Source of the DNA: Pseudorasbora parva | Taxonomy: Eukaryota; Chordata; Actinopteri; Cypriniformes; Gobionidae | Assembly: GCF_024679245.1 (NCBI RefSeq) | Contig: NC_090176.1 | Location: 45,527,086-45,591,085, forward strand | Length of the DNA: 64,000 bases | Reading direction: 5' to 3' | In this document: positions 1-12,143 of the stretch, piece by piece | How positions within the stretch are numbered: the stretch's first letter is position 1 | Layout: each line of letters opens with the position of its first letter | Translations under genes and position numbers: made by a program | Notes under the pieces: model-generated | Told to the model about the DNA's origin: nothing | The model's input: only the letters and a program-made list of their open reading frames with translations | The model's database searches: none

Positions 1-257
1 ATTATTGTTAGCACTACCTCAAACTTAAGCAGCGTCTCTTCGGAGCTGCCATTTTCTTAAATGAGCCGCGGCAATGTTTCAAATGAGCTTCTAACGCTAG
101 ACAAATGCCTTTATTTTCAACGCGATCACCTTGTACCCAAACCATTTCGAAACTAAGGAGCAATTTGTCCTCTGATCCCAAACAAGCCCCTCGGCGGCGG
201 GTTTGTGGGAGATTTTTAAAAAGTGACATGAGTGGAAGGGAGGCGGCAGCGCCGGGA

Positions 258-260
<3 letters not shown>

Positions 261-310
<50 letters not shown>
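261..310. repeat. (TG)25 microsatellite
   Basis: Fifty bases of perfect TG, followed by a short AG run. The Val-Cys and His-Thr reading frames across it are artefacts. Confidence 0.98.
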
Positions 311-318
<8 letters not shown>

Positions 319-779
319 CGGGAGGCAGAGGGGCAGAGAGATGCGACAGAGTTGCGAAATTGCAGGCACGGCTCGTGGCTGTTATTTCAAATAGCGCAGC
401 ATATTTTAAACAAATCGGTTAACGGGTTTCAACCGGCTAATGAGGCTCGGTGGTCGGTCAAGAAAATGTTTCGCCATCACTAGATGATGTGCCGGTAAGG
501 CAAATTCAGAGGAGACACTAATTGACATGGGCTCAGCAGACACTCCAGGATGTGTTGATCATGTCTGGGCGCAGGTCCATCATCTGATCCGGACACAGCC
601 TGGATCCGGCTGACTGCAGTAAACCTCGGGATAAACAGAGAGACTAACATTAGTGTGGATGCCACTCTTTTAATGATGTAACGAGTACATCAGGTGTTAT
701 TGGATTTGTTCCCGGTTCCGACTGACCTAGTTAATGCAGCCTAACAATCAGTCAATTGATCTGAATAATGAAAGTTAAA

Positions 780-1165
780 AATGTTTTATGTGTATGCCAT
801 AGTAAAGAGATGTGTTTTTAGTCTAGATTTAAACTGACAGAGTGTGTCTGCTTTCCGAACAATGCTAGGAAGACTGTTCCAAAGTTTTGAGACCGCAATA
901 GACATGATGGAGTATAATGTGTTAAGAGCTCGCTTAAGTACTGGGGAGCTGAACCATTTAATGCTTTGTAAGTAATGAGCAAGATTTTAAATGTATGCAA
1001 ATTTTAATAGGGACCAGTGCAGTGTTGACAGAACTGGGCTAATATGATCATACTTTCTGATTCTAGTAAGAACTCGAGCTGCTGCATTTTGGACTAGCTG
1101 GAGTTTGTTTATTAAGCGAGCAGGGCAGCCACCCAGTAGAGCATTACAATAATCTAGCCTTCAGC
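780..1165 (-). pseudogene. L2-type LINE ORF2 C-terminal fragment
   Basis: Read on the - strand, the sequence matches the end of fish L2/CR1-like reverse transcriptases: RLDYCNALL, then [32 protein letters not shown], and finally KTHLFTMAYT near 790. Stops and frame changes break it. Only the distal end of the element is present, the usual 5'-truncated LINE state. Confidence 0.85.
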
Positions 1166-2224
1166 TCATGAACGCATGTGCTCACGAACTGTTCAGCATT
1201 TTGCATTGAAAGCATGTGCCGTAATATATATAGCTCCGAAACTTACAGGACATTATTATATTACCATGACCTTTTATATATCAAAAGCTCAAGGGAAAGT
1301 AGATTTCTCAATTCATCAACCCTTTAAATAGGAATATTTATAGTGAGTGTGCTGCTTTATAACACTTTTCCTTTGGCATGCTATGTTTTTGCGTGTTCCT
1401 TGGGCAGGGTTTATGTAAATTTTAGAGTTAGTGATGTCACCAACCCAGGATAAAGCTTGTTGTAGTCCCTACCAGCCATTTGTAGTCCATAAAATCAAAT
1501 CAAAGTCCCCTTTAAAACAGAAATTGGCAGAATATGGAGTGAGGTAGAAAAACATACGTCTTTCTTTTCCCACTAGTTTTCTGTGAGAAGAATTCCAAAT
1601 AAGCATCAAACCAGTTAGTCCTGTGAGTGAGTATGGTTACTGAAAGTTATGTGCAAATCTTGTTAGCAAATGCAAGACATGTTCTGGTCCAGCATTTCTG
1701 TCTCTGCTTTACAGAAAACACAAATGAATGCTGATCTAATGAATGGCAGTATGGCGTCTATTAAGCGTAATTAATGCAGTGAACTCTGAATGAATGTTGC
1801 AATTATGAAAACTCACTACAAGCAGGTGCTACATGCAGGATCTCTGATCCTCATCTTTGTGTTTGCAACATGCCGAGAGAGGTATTTTGTGTTGTTACAG
1901 CATTAGTGTGCACTCATCGGTGGTAGCTTTAACTAAATGTGGTGATTTTGGCACATCTCAAATGAAAGCCCATTCTGCTCTGAGGCTGGTGAATTAGATT
2001 CAGACTCATATGGCATCATTGCACAGAGTGTAGATTCTTGCTTGGCCTCAACTGTGAGCATATTGCACCACCTGTAGTTAGTGTTGTTCAAACGTGGAGC
2101 GGCTGCCTCAGACATGATCCAGCGTGCTGTAGGACCTGATTAGAGGAACATCTTCAGTAATGACACTTTACCAGTGGACAGATGCTGGCTTGCATAATAC
2201 TCCCTTGACTTTAACTTTGGGGGA

Positions 2225-2520
2225 GAGGAGCGTTCCAGTTCATGCTTGCGGCTTCCAGATTTCCATCATTTAAACCCCCCATTCAGAGCTTTTCTGCAAT
2301 AACACATATTCTATCCCTGTTTTACTTCAAATTTGCAATCAGGCAACCATGCACACAAAAACCCTCTCTCTCTGATCTGAACACACCAATAGACAAGTAA
2401 ACTGCATTTCAGCATTCTCATTTGAGATTTTCTGCATAAATGAAAGTGTCATTAAGTCGGTCTGTGTTCTGTCACGACTCACAAGCTGCTTGTGCTGTTT
2501 GTGTGACTAAATCTGCCTTC
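2225..2520. repeat. Dispersed repeat, copy 1 (relative at 20165-20450)
   Basis: Shares diverged blocks with 20165-20450, including aacaccaatagacaagtaaa versus aacaccaataaacacgtagg, the catttgagattttctgc block and the cggtctgtgttctgtca block, in the same order and orientation. No terminal repeats recognised; family unknown to me. Confidence 0.6.
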
Positions 2521-2730
2521 TGCCTTCTCTAGTGATAAACTGTAATAAATTCAAGTATGGATCTTTCTACTATTTGCGATTGTATTTGCTGAATAAATAC
2601 ACTTACACAAAGTGACAATTCAGTCTTTTTTGCTGTAACCCCCCCCTCCCCCATAACCCTTTACAATAAGGTTTCATTAGTTAAAATGACTGTAGTAACT
2701 AAGAGTTCAACTTAGATCAGTGAACGTTTT

Positions 2731-4261
2731 AAAGCGTTAGTTCACCCAAAAATGCTAATTCTTTCATTAATTACTTACCCTAATGTCAATCGACACCCGT
2801 AAGATCTCCGTTCATCTTCATAACACAAATTAAGATATTTTTGTTGACATCCAATGGCTCAAAAAGGCCTTCATTGACACTAATTTCATTTCCTCTCTCC
2901 AGACCCATAAAGGTCACTAAAGACGTCGTTACAAAGCCCATCTCACTACAGTGGCTCTACAATCATTTTATGAAGTGATGAGAGTATTTTTTTGTGCACA
3001 AAAAAGCACTAAATAACAACGTATGGGCCGATTTCAAAACAAAGATTTGAATGGTGATGAATCAGTGTATCGATTCAGGATTCAGATCGCCAGTGTCACG
3101 TGATTTCAGCAGTTTGGCAGTTTGACACACGATCCAAATCATGAATCTATAGAGCTCCGGAGGTTGACGTCACGCAGCCTAAGCGCCGCCATTTTGGCAG
3201 GCAGTCAGAGGAGCGCTAGAGCGGCTGTCGCATTGGTATCTCTAACATAATTTAAAACCAGCCTGTTTAAACCTTACTATTCAACATGATGGACAGCTAA
3301 TGTGCACCAGGATGCCAGAACAAGTAGGAGACAATGAATGGGAAATAATTTTATTGTAATAAGTTGTTGAATACCGTAAATTTCAGTTTATTCTTCATTC
3401 TTAACAAACGCTACTTTTGCCTCACGTAAATAACGATAAAAAAATATCCCAACACTTAATCGTGAATAGCATAAGTGCTTTTATGTATAACATCAAGAAA
3501 GGCTATTTGAAACTAAATTAAGAATCAATAAAAAAATTACTTTGATTGATTATGACAGATTTTATTTTACATACACAGCACGGACCTATGGATGCAGCGG
3601 CGCGCTATTTTGGTTCGTGTTAACCTAACATAACGTTAATCTATTCACACTTCTATCATGTAAAACAAGAGCGTGATGCAGTTCAGTATGCCTGCTATTC
3701 TATCAGTTAATGTTACTCCTGATCGCAGGCTTTCATGAATATTTATTTTAAACATAGATTTAAGCTTCAACTAATATTAAGTGCAATGCAAAAATATCAA
3801 CGTTGTAACTAATTAGTGCCTATTTACGTCAAAATTAGGCTAGTTGTAACTTGCACAGCTGGTGCAACAGGCGTCCTGAGGGGAAAGCTCTCCGATCCTT
3901 TATCGAGACACAAGAAAACACCCCGGGGGCAGTTTACCACCGCAGGGGTCTAGGGCTGTGCCGGTGAATTCACCGGCGGTGGTTGGCTGGTGGTTTGCAC
4001 ACAAAAACTATTCTTGTCGCTTCATAAAATGATTGTAGAGCCACTGTAGTGAGATGGACTTTGTAATGACGTCTTTTGTGACCTTTATGGGTCTTGAGAG
4101 AGGAAATGACATTGGTGTCAATGAAAGTTGAGCCATCGGATTTCAACAAAAATATCTTCATTTGTGTTCTGAAGATGAACGGAGGTCTTATAGCTGTCGA
4201 AAGACATTAGGGTAAGTAATTAATGAAAGAATTTTCATTTTATGGTGAAATAACCCTGTAA
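2731..4261. mobile_element. 1.5 kb foldback DNA element with ~260-bp inverted arms
   Basis: Left arm about 2740-3003 and right arm about 3996-4255 are inverted copies: ctctacaatcattttatgaag at the inner end of the left arm is mirrored by cttcataaaatgattgtagag on the right. The outer ends resemble the cyprinid agggatagttcacccaaaaatg family, preceded on the left by TTAA (2729-2732). The 1 kb core has no reading frame of note. Non-autonomous. Confidence 0.85.
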
Positions 4262-4547
4262 ACTATATGAATGAAATATAGTGGATGAGTTGTATAAACA
4301 ACTTTTATGATACTTCTTGAGGCTTAGCAATAAAAATCACCAGCAATGTCAACATTCAGCTTTTATGCTTCGTGGAAAATTAAAAACATACTGGTTCGGT
4401 AAATAATGAATTGATAAATTGATTTCCTTTCTTGATTTGTGTCAACTATTTCTTTAACAGCAGGTTTGCTCCAAGCCAGTGGTATTTTAATATTATTTAT
4501 ATGCTATTATAATATTTATTAATATTTATTTATCATTTATTTAAACA

Positions 4548-4974
4548 TTAGACCGGATTTACTAAACGGGGCAAATTAGTGTAAGAGCACAATTCCACAA
4601 ATGATCTACTGACTACACACAAATTAAAATACACAGACACAGCAGGATCATTTCCATAATAACAAATGCAATCTACCAAGAGCAACACAAATTATTGTCT
4701 GTTTTTTTTTTAGGCGAATACAAGTAAATTGACGAGCAAAAAACATTCGTAAATCACCTTGCATGATTCATTAAAATACTCTCCTCCTGTAAATTTTGCA
4801 TCTGAAAGGGAAACTCCTACAAATGCATATGCAGTAATGTCATCCCCAAAAATAACTCTGTCCACGCCTTTTCAGCGTTCATTTTGCACTCCATGTCTTT
4901 AGTAAATCCTGACAGTAGTTTTTTAACCCAAAAGAGGGTTTGTGCTGGTGCAAGCTGTTAGTAAATCTGGCCCT
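4548..4974. mobile_element. Small non-autonomous DNA element
   Basis: Terminal inverted repeats: gaccggatttactaaac at the left and gttagtaaatctggcc at the right. The element is 427 bp with no coding capacity. The target duplication is not clear. Confidence 0.6.
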
Positions 4975-5763
4975 TAGTCTGATAGATCTGAAATTACACT
5001 GATCAGTACACTTCAAAACAAAATGGGCACTGGGATTGCTAAAACAGCCATGGGTCATTAGATAAAGGCAAGTAGAAAGACGCACATGTAAAATGTAGCA
5101 CCGATTCCCTCTGGAAAATCCAGCCTCCTTGCCACCGTACTAAAAATATATCTCAAGTTTATTCAAGCGAGCGGTTTATATCTCATGTTTGTTTTTCACT
5201 CTTTTCTTCTTTCTCCTTGTATTACGTGTACCGTGATTGCCCTCGGATCCCTCTGGGGTCTTATGTGCCGAGACATGTTTCTTCAACACCTTTCCAATGC
5301 CTTGGGTGGTGGCGGCTTGTCGAGACCTGTGATACTAGAAAGGCTCCTTGTAGGCGCCATGACTTTACTTTTTACCCTGGGGCTTCTGAAGTGTCATTGG
5401 TGTCAAACAAGAAAAAAAGCGAACTCTTGGCCTCCTTTTTTCCTCAGGCCATCCCAGACAACCCCCCACAGACTGGAGAGATGACGACGCATCAGCAAAA
5501 TAAACAGTCTGACACATTGAGCTATCTTTCACTACTTGCTATAAAACTGTCTGCCTGCCTGACTGACACACTGTTGAAAATGTCAATATCGACTGCAATG
5601 GGTATATTCATTACTGCATGAACTTACTGCAACAAATACAAGTAGCAGTGAGGATGTATTATTTCTTCTCAGCAATCAGCTATGTTCCCGTAAATAGGCC
5701 CATTTGTTATGCCTGAAAAGAATTATAATTTGTAACTTGTAACATGCTGCCTATCATGTTTTC

Positions 5764-6070
5764 TGGCTATCACCAGACCAAGCTCAATTTAAAATTAAAC
5801 ATTGGTCTGGGAGTCTGCTCTGTATTTTCTACTGCACTAGAAGCGTGATCAACGAGCATTATTCAAATGACTCTGTACGCAATTGCAGCTCTTCAACCAA
5901 TTAGACCACAAGAGGCGTGATCAATAGGCAATGACCCATTGCTTCTTTATCCATCATCGTGTTAAACCTACTAATAGTGCACCAGGTGGATAAGCCGGTC
6001 TGCGATTGTTTCCTGCAAAAGTGTAACAGAAGTAGTAGAAATGAATGTACAGGTTTCCAGACTGATCAGG
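5764..6070. mobile_element. Probable non-autonomous element remnant
   Basis: Begins ttctggctatcaccagacca and ends ggtttccagactgatcagg. An internal ccagacca...tggtctgg pair forms a palindrome at the left end. Inverted ends are only weakly matched, so this is tentative. Confidence 0.35.
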
Positions 6071-7755
6071 CTGGGTTTACACAGTCGACCTATCATGCTG
6101 ATTCCAGCTCAAAATGTTATAGAAACATTTATATAAAATGTATATAATTTATATAACATTTATATAATTAAAAATGTATATAACATTTATATATACATAT
6201 AATTTATATTTATTTATAAACATGTATATATCATTATATAAACATTTATATTTAAAATAAAATAAAATATATATATATATATTTGAACAAAAAACACATT
6301 TTGAGCACAAAGCTGAGAAAATCACGTTTTTAAGAAGCATAGCTTGTTGCAACTTCTTCATGTGCTTTGATCAGGAGATTCTGTACTCTTTCAGAAGGTT
6401 TTTTTATAGCACCCTTCTGGCGTATAACAGTAAATACCAGAAAATTCTGTGTTTGACAGGGAAGCATTTTCTCCCAAATAATGGAAAATTATGCATTTGA
6501 CTGGGAAAGAATTATGAAATGTACGATATTCTGTAAATTTTTTATAGGAAAGTTTTTTTGTGCCCCCAATGAATATTGAGTATCTGACAATACTGAGCAT
6601 GAAAGCATGAAGATCGCTGTGTCAGAATGCCAGTCTGTCAGTCATGTCTGAACAAGCAAGAAACAACCCATAGAAACGTGTTATGGCAATAATGTTTCAA
6701 ATAGGGGGGCATGAGATCATGTGCTAAGCAGGGCCTGAGCCGATACCAATCAGTTAAAGTGTCAAATTAAATTTCTAGAGTTTTTAATACATTATTTCTG
6801 TAAACTAATGACAGCTTTCTTAGCAAAGCATCTTCCTGAGACCCACGCTTAGCACTTTGCCAAGTGTGTTATCATGAGTTTTATAAGTTTGTTGCTCAAC
6901 CCCTTTCAAATGCTCAAGCTCAGGCAATTCTTGACACTCGGGAGACTGTAGTTGCTATGGTGCCAAGTGAAGATCAACACTACTTCACAAAATAAATCCA
7001 AAGCATTTCCTGAGGAAAACTTTGACTTCAAGCTGTTTCCTCAAAGCCTTAAAATTTAATGCTGAAACTAGGTCACTAGTATTTGTCAAATTCTAACTGA
7101 TTATCAAATTGCTTGCTGTTGACGATTACTATATGCTTAAAGGGATGTATCACAATAAAAATGCTCTTCAAAACGTATATTAAAAAAGAATAAAGGTTTA
7201 AAATAACAAAATAAATGATGACAATTTTTACTTTATTTGAGCGAACTATCCCTTTAAGCAATTGACTGCAATTTAGGGGCTGTGTACATGTTTTCAACAA
7301 AAAATAAAAATAAAAACTTTTTTATGTGTTTTGGCCATTTGTTCACCTGACAACAGTGTTTTGGGTGCCTGAAAACACAACCTTTTGAAAAAAGGTTTTA
7401 ATGTGCCAATACCAATTTCAAAGTTTTTAAAAACTATACTGTTATCTTCTTTATGTGTACGTATAATCACTTGTTTTTCTAAAGAAACTGTGTCCAATAG
7501 CTCTAATAGCAGGTAAAGTTACAGTGGCAGTCCACGTCTCTCTTGCCTCCCCTGAGGCCATTGACTTTTAACAGACTTACTAAAACGTGCGGTTTGCTGG
7601 GGGGTAATGAATGAATGGTGGAAAGTCATGTGAGAGGAGGCAATGCCTCCATTACGCTATAGTTGGATATGTTTGGTTATGATTGGTTCACACAATAAAT
7701 CCCGCCTCTTGTTTTTATACTTGTTCCATGTTCGGGAATGGGAAAGCTAATTTAA

Positions 7756-8361
7756 AGGTCCTGTTCTTTGCGATTCCATCTTTCAAACTTTAGTTAGTGT
7801 GAAATGTTGCTGTTGGAGTATAAATAATACCTGTAATATTATAAAGCTCAAAGTTCAATGCCAAGCGTGATATTTTATTTAACAGAAGTTCCCTTTCAAA
7901 GCCTACAGCGAACGGCCGGTTTGGACTACACCCCTGCACTTCCTTGCTTGAATGACGTCACTAGAACAGTTTGTTGACTAACCCTCCACCCACAAGAACA
8001 CGCAAAATAGGGGGCGTGGTCTTGTTGCTCTCCCACGTGGAGAAGAGCGCGCATTCAGCGCTTGCAGCTCCCCGTTATGGAAAGAGGCGGGACCTTTCCG
8101 GGCAAAGTGCGCTAAGCTGCTGTCCAATCACAACGCGGGAAGCGCTGGCCCAATCAGAACTCATCATGTATTTCTGAAGGAGGGACTTCATAGAACAAGG
8201 AAATCATCAGGCCGTTTTTAGGACAGAGGAAACAGCGGTGTACAGATAAGTAAATTGTGTGAAAAATAGTGTTTTTTTACACTCGAAACATGAACTCATC
8301 ATGTTATATTGCACACTGTAAACATAATCAAAGCTTCGAAAACACGCGAAGAACGGGACCT
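7756..8361. mobile_element. 606-bp TTAA-flanked MITE
   Basis: Flanked by TTAA on both sides (7752-7755 and 8362-8365). Terminal inverted repeats aggtcctgttctttgcg and cgcgaagaacgggacct match apart from a few positions. TTAA duplication is the mark of piggyBac- and Kolobok-type transposases. GC-rich interior, no transposase. Confidence 0.88.
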
Positions 8362-9012
8362 TTAAAAGTAAGTAAACAGCTCAGTTACTTAGATATCACC
8401 ACTTTATATCATGTTGAAATCAAAATTGAAATTTTGAAGACATTAAGTGTAACTGGGACATTCATTTACATTTGATTTATAAAAAATAAAATAAAAACTA
8501 TGAGGACATTGCCTCCTCATTTCATAGCACCACTGCATGCCTCTTATCTCATCCAATATTTTTTGTTTGTTTAAATGAATCTGTGCTTAGTATATAAAAA
8601 TGATCAGCAAAAGCACATGCACTGAATCTCATTCGTCTGCAGAGAACATTTCCTTTGTGCACAGTGGCTGCTGAATCATCAAGGCTCCCTCAGTAGGCCT
8701 CTGATTTATGACCGTACACCATCGCTGTTTAGTCTTTGCATATGCAATTACAGAAAAGATAAAAGAGAGGGAGAGTTGAAGAGAAAGACAGAGAAATTTG
8801 CTGGCACAATTTACTGTATATTGAGAAGAGGCTCAGAGGCGGCTAGTTAAGGTTGAAGGAAATCTTAACCACTTTTTCATCAAATCGGGGGAGAAAAAAA
8901 AAACAGAGGAAGTGCTCCCAGAGGATGGTGACAAATTACTTCTCAGAACGATTTTCTTAAGTGGAATCAAAGAGAGTGCGAAATACTAAGACACTGAACA
9001 GATGTTTCAGTG

Positions 9013-9055
9013 ATGTAGAGGACACATAGTATGGTAATCTATGTGTCCTCTACAT
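9013..9055. other. Perfect 17-bp stem-loop
   Basis: atgtagaggacacatag (9013-9029) is exactly complementary to ctatgtgtcctctacat (9039-9055), with a 9-nt loop. Flanks do not extend the stem. Too short for a normal microRNA precursor. Confidence 0.9.
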
Positions 9056-9227
9056 GGTAAATAGTGGTAATCATTGGGGAAAGCATAGCTCTTACAGCTG
9101 TTTTCACACTTTGTTTAGACTAAACCTTAGTTCTTTTCCAGTTTTATTTTAGTATTGTTTACATAGTTTATTCATATTTTGAAATATATTTGATATTTAT
9201 TTTATCATTTTTCAGCTTCGTTTAAGG

Positions 9228-9830
9228 GATGAGAGGTTCATTCTCATGTTACGCAGCACGTTTGAGCTTCTTCAAGAACCATTGAGAGGTTCATTCTCAT
9301 GTTAAACAGCATGCTTGAGCTTCTTAGGAACCAGTGAGGTTCTTTCTCATGTTAAACAGCATGCTTGAGCTTCTTAGGAACCAATGAGGTTCATTCTCGT
9401 TTAAAACAGCCCTTTTGAGCTTCTGTAAGAACCAACGAGGTTCTGTCTCGTGTAATGCAGCCCTTTTGAGCTTCTGTAAGAACCAACGAGGTTCTGTCTC
9501 GTGTAATGCAGCCCGTTTGAGCTTCTGTAAGAACCAACGAGGTTCATTCTCGTGTAACACATCCCGTTTGAGCTTCTGTAAGAACCAACGAGGTTCATTC
9601 TCGTGTAACGCAGCCCGTTTGAGCTTCTGTAAGAACCAACGAGGTTCATTCTCGTGTAACACATCCCGTTTGAGCTTCTGTAAGAACCAACGAAGTTCCG
9701 TCTTGTGTAACGCAGCACGTTTGAGCTTCTGTAAGAACCAACGAAGTTCCGGCTCATGTAACGCAGCACGTTTGAGCTTCTGTAAGAACCAATGAGGTTT
9801 ATTCTTGTGTTACGCAGCACATTAGAAGAT
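9228..9830. repeat. Minisatellite A, 51-bp unit, about 11-12 copies
   Basis: Units of 51 bp share gagcttctgtaagaaccaac, then gaggttc, then a cgtgtaacgcagcccgttt-type end. The first three or four copies are more diverged. Each unit contains GAACC-N5-GGTTC, a small inverted repeat. Because 51 is a multiple of three, frames stay open on both strands, giving spurious 112-171 residue reading frames. Confidence 0.95.
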
Positions 9831-11019
9831 GAACATGAAAGTATTATAGGTTTGGAGCATCTAATGTGGCAACTGGTCATTTTGAGGACCAGACTTGCCA
9901 TAATCTTTCCTTCCATTTTGGTTTTAACATTTTATTGCAAATAATCGTACTATGTGCCAGGCCAAATAAAAGCTGTATTAAATTCAAGCTCCAAAAACCT
10001 TTTGTACATGCCCAAGGGAAGCCTTTCTGCATCCACCAAAACCAACAATTAGTTTTTGCAAAACCTTCCCACACCTGGTCCTGTTTTGCCGGACACTGGC
10101 ATAGCTTTCCTGTGAGTCGTGTAGTTCCACAAAAGAAAGGAAATTAAATTACGTTCTACACTGTTATTTCGTGCTGCCGTGGTACAGCGAGTCCTTGAAG
10201 CTACAACCTTTACAAAAGGCCACATGGTTATGTAACTAAGTAAAAGCGCCAAATACAAGCCGGCTTCTCGGGCATCACAGCTGCTTATGTTTTTCTTGCA
10301 TTACTTTTTTCATACTGACACTTTCTGAGAGCCAGCGTGCTCACTGCAGCCTGTTTGGAAAAACAACATGGCTGCTCGGCTCCCTCTTCATAGCAGCCGT
10401 GTGGGTTGAAAGAGCATTTTCTGTAAATGTTTAACCAGATGGGTAAACTGCAAACAGGTTTCAATCATTGTCAGTGTCTTTGGGTTGTTTTCCCAGCATG
10501 CAGTGGGCCTCCGTTCATCCACAAATTAACCATAGCTTACTGGTTACAAGAGCTTCAAGTTGCGTGTCGCGGAGTGCATGTTTGTATAAATCAGTAGATA
10601 TTGTAAACCAATACAACCAGTTAAAATCCTGCCGTCAGACCTCTGCATTTTGATAAATCCTAGAGAGAGCCAGCCATTTAAGTTAATTAACGAAGTATGC
10701 ATAGATTAAACCAAATCAGCAGTGAAAGAGAAGATTTGAAGTGTTTGATTGGTGGTAGCATACCACCAGAGCAGAACTGAACTTGGTGGGGTTTTTTCAA
10801 ACATTTTCCTGTAATAGTTACTATGTGAAAGTTATTTTATTTTTTTATATTTTTTTAATACTTGTTTTTTATGTTAGTCCAGATTTTCCGAAGAGGCATG
10901 AGAGCTTTATATGATTATATGATAAAAGATTTAATTTAAGCTTTTATTGATTCATATAAACATTCGTCAACACACACATCAGTTATGGTAATGGAAGCTA
11001 AAGCATGTTCGCTTGACAT

Positions 11020-12050
11020 GCGATAACCAATGAGGTTAATTCTCGTGTTACGCAGTACGTTTGAGCTTCCTCAAGAACCAATGAGGTTCATTCTTGTGTT
11101 TGAGCTTCCTAAAGAACCAATGAGGTTAATTCTCGTGTTACGCAGTACGTTTGAGCTTCCTCAAGAACCAATGAGGTTCATTCTTGTGTTTGAGCTTCCT
11201 AAAGAACCAATGAGGTTCATTCTCGTGTTACGCAGTACGTTTGAGCTTCCTCAAGAACCAATGAGGTTCATTCTCGTGTTATGCAGCACGTTTGAGCTTC
11301 CTCAAGAACCAATGAGGTTCATTCTTGTGTTTGAGCTTCCTCAAGAACCAATGAGGTTTATTCTTGTGTTATGCAGCACGTTTGAGCTTCCTCAAGAACC
11401 AATGAGGTTCATTCTCGTGTTACACAGCACGTTTGAGCTTCCTCAAGAACCAATGAGGTTCATTCTCGTGTTACACAGCACGTTTGAGCTTCCTCAAGAA
11501 CCCATGAGGTTCATTCTTGTGTTTGAGCTTCCTCAAGAACCAATGAGGTTCATTCTTGTGTTTGAGCTTCCTCAAGAACCAATGAGGTTCATTCTTGTGT
11601 TTGAGCTTCCTCAAGAACCAATGAGGTTCATTCTCGTGTTATGCAGCACGTTTGAGCTTCCTCAAGAACCAATGAGGTTCATTCTTGTGTTTGAGCTTCC
11701 TCAAGAACCAATGAGGTTCATTCTCATGTTACACAGCACGTTTGAGCTTCCTCAAGAACCAATGAGGTTCATTCTCGTGTTACACAGCACGTTTGAGCTT
11801 CCTCAAGAACCCATGAGGTTCATTCTCGTGTTACACAGCACGTTTGAGCTTCCTCAAGAACCCATGAGGTTCATTCTTGTGTTTGAGCTTCCTCAAGAAC
11901 CAATGAGGTTCATTCTTGTGTTTGAGCTTCCTCAAGAACCAATGAGGTTCATTCTCGTGTTACACAGCACGTTTGAGCTTCCTCAAGAACCAATGAGGTT
12001 CATTCTTGTGTTACGCAGCACGTTTGAGCTCCCTCAAGAACTAAGGAAGT
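11020..12050. repeat. Minisatellite B, mixed 51- and 39-bp units, 22 copies
   Basis: Same family as the array at 9.2-9.8 kb. Thirteen 51-bp and nine 39-bp units alternate irregularly; the short form lacks 12 bp (acgcagNacgtt). Unit order, L long and S short: LSLSLLSLLLSSSLSLLLSSLL. Units contain GAACC-N5-GGTTC and CCTCA-N8-TGAGG inverted repeats. Both lengths are multiples of three, so a 345-codon + strand frame spans the array; I regard it as non-coding. Confidence 0.96.
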
Positions 12051-12143
12051 TTGTTAAGTACGGTTGAGATTTTGTTTTTGTTCACTGATTAATGTTTACA
12101 TGTGAATAAAAGCCTACATTCAATCTGTTCATCATATTAAGCA

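Noticed and set aside
9324..9916. 112- and 171-residue frames on the - strand
   Set aside because: Same minisatellite artefact; overlapping frames cannot all be coding and none has a recognisable domain.
9228..12050. CRISPR-like repeat arrays
   Set aside because: Units are directly tandem with no unique spacers, and the DNA is plainly vertebrate.
11030..12067. 345-residue open reading frame as a real repeat protein
   Set aside because: It exists because both repeat-unit lengths divide by three and the unit lacks stops; the sister array is open in several frames on both strands, and there is no start context, splice signal or unique N-terminus.
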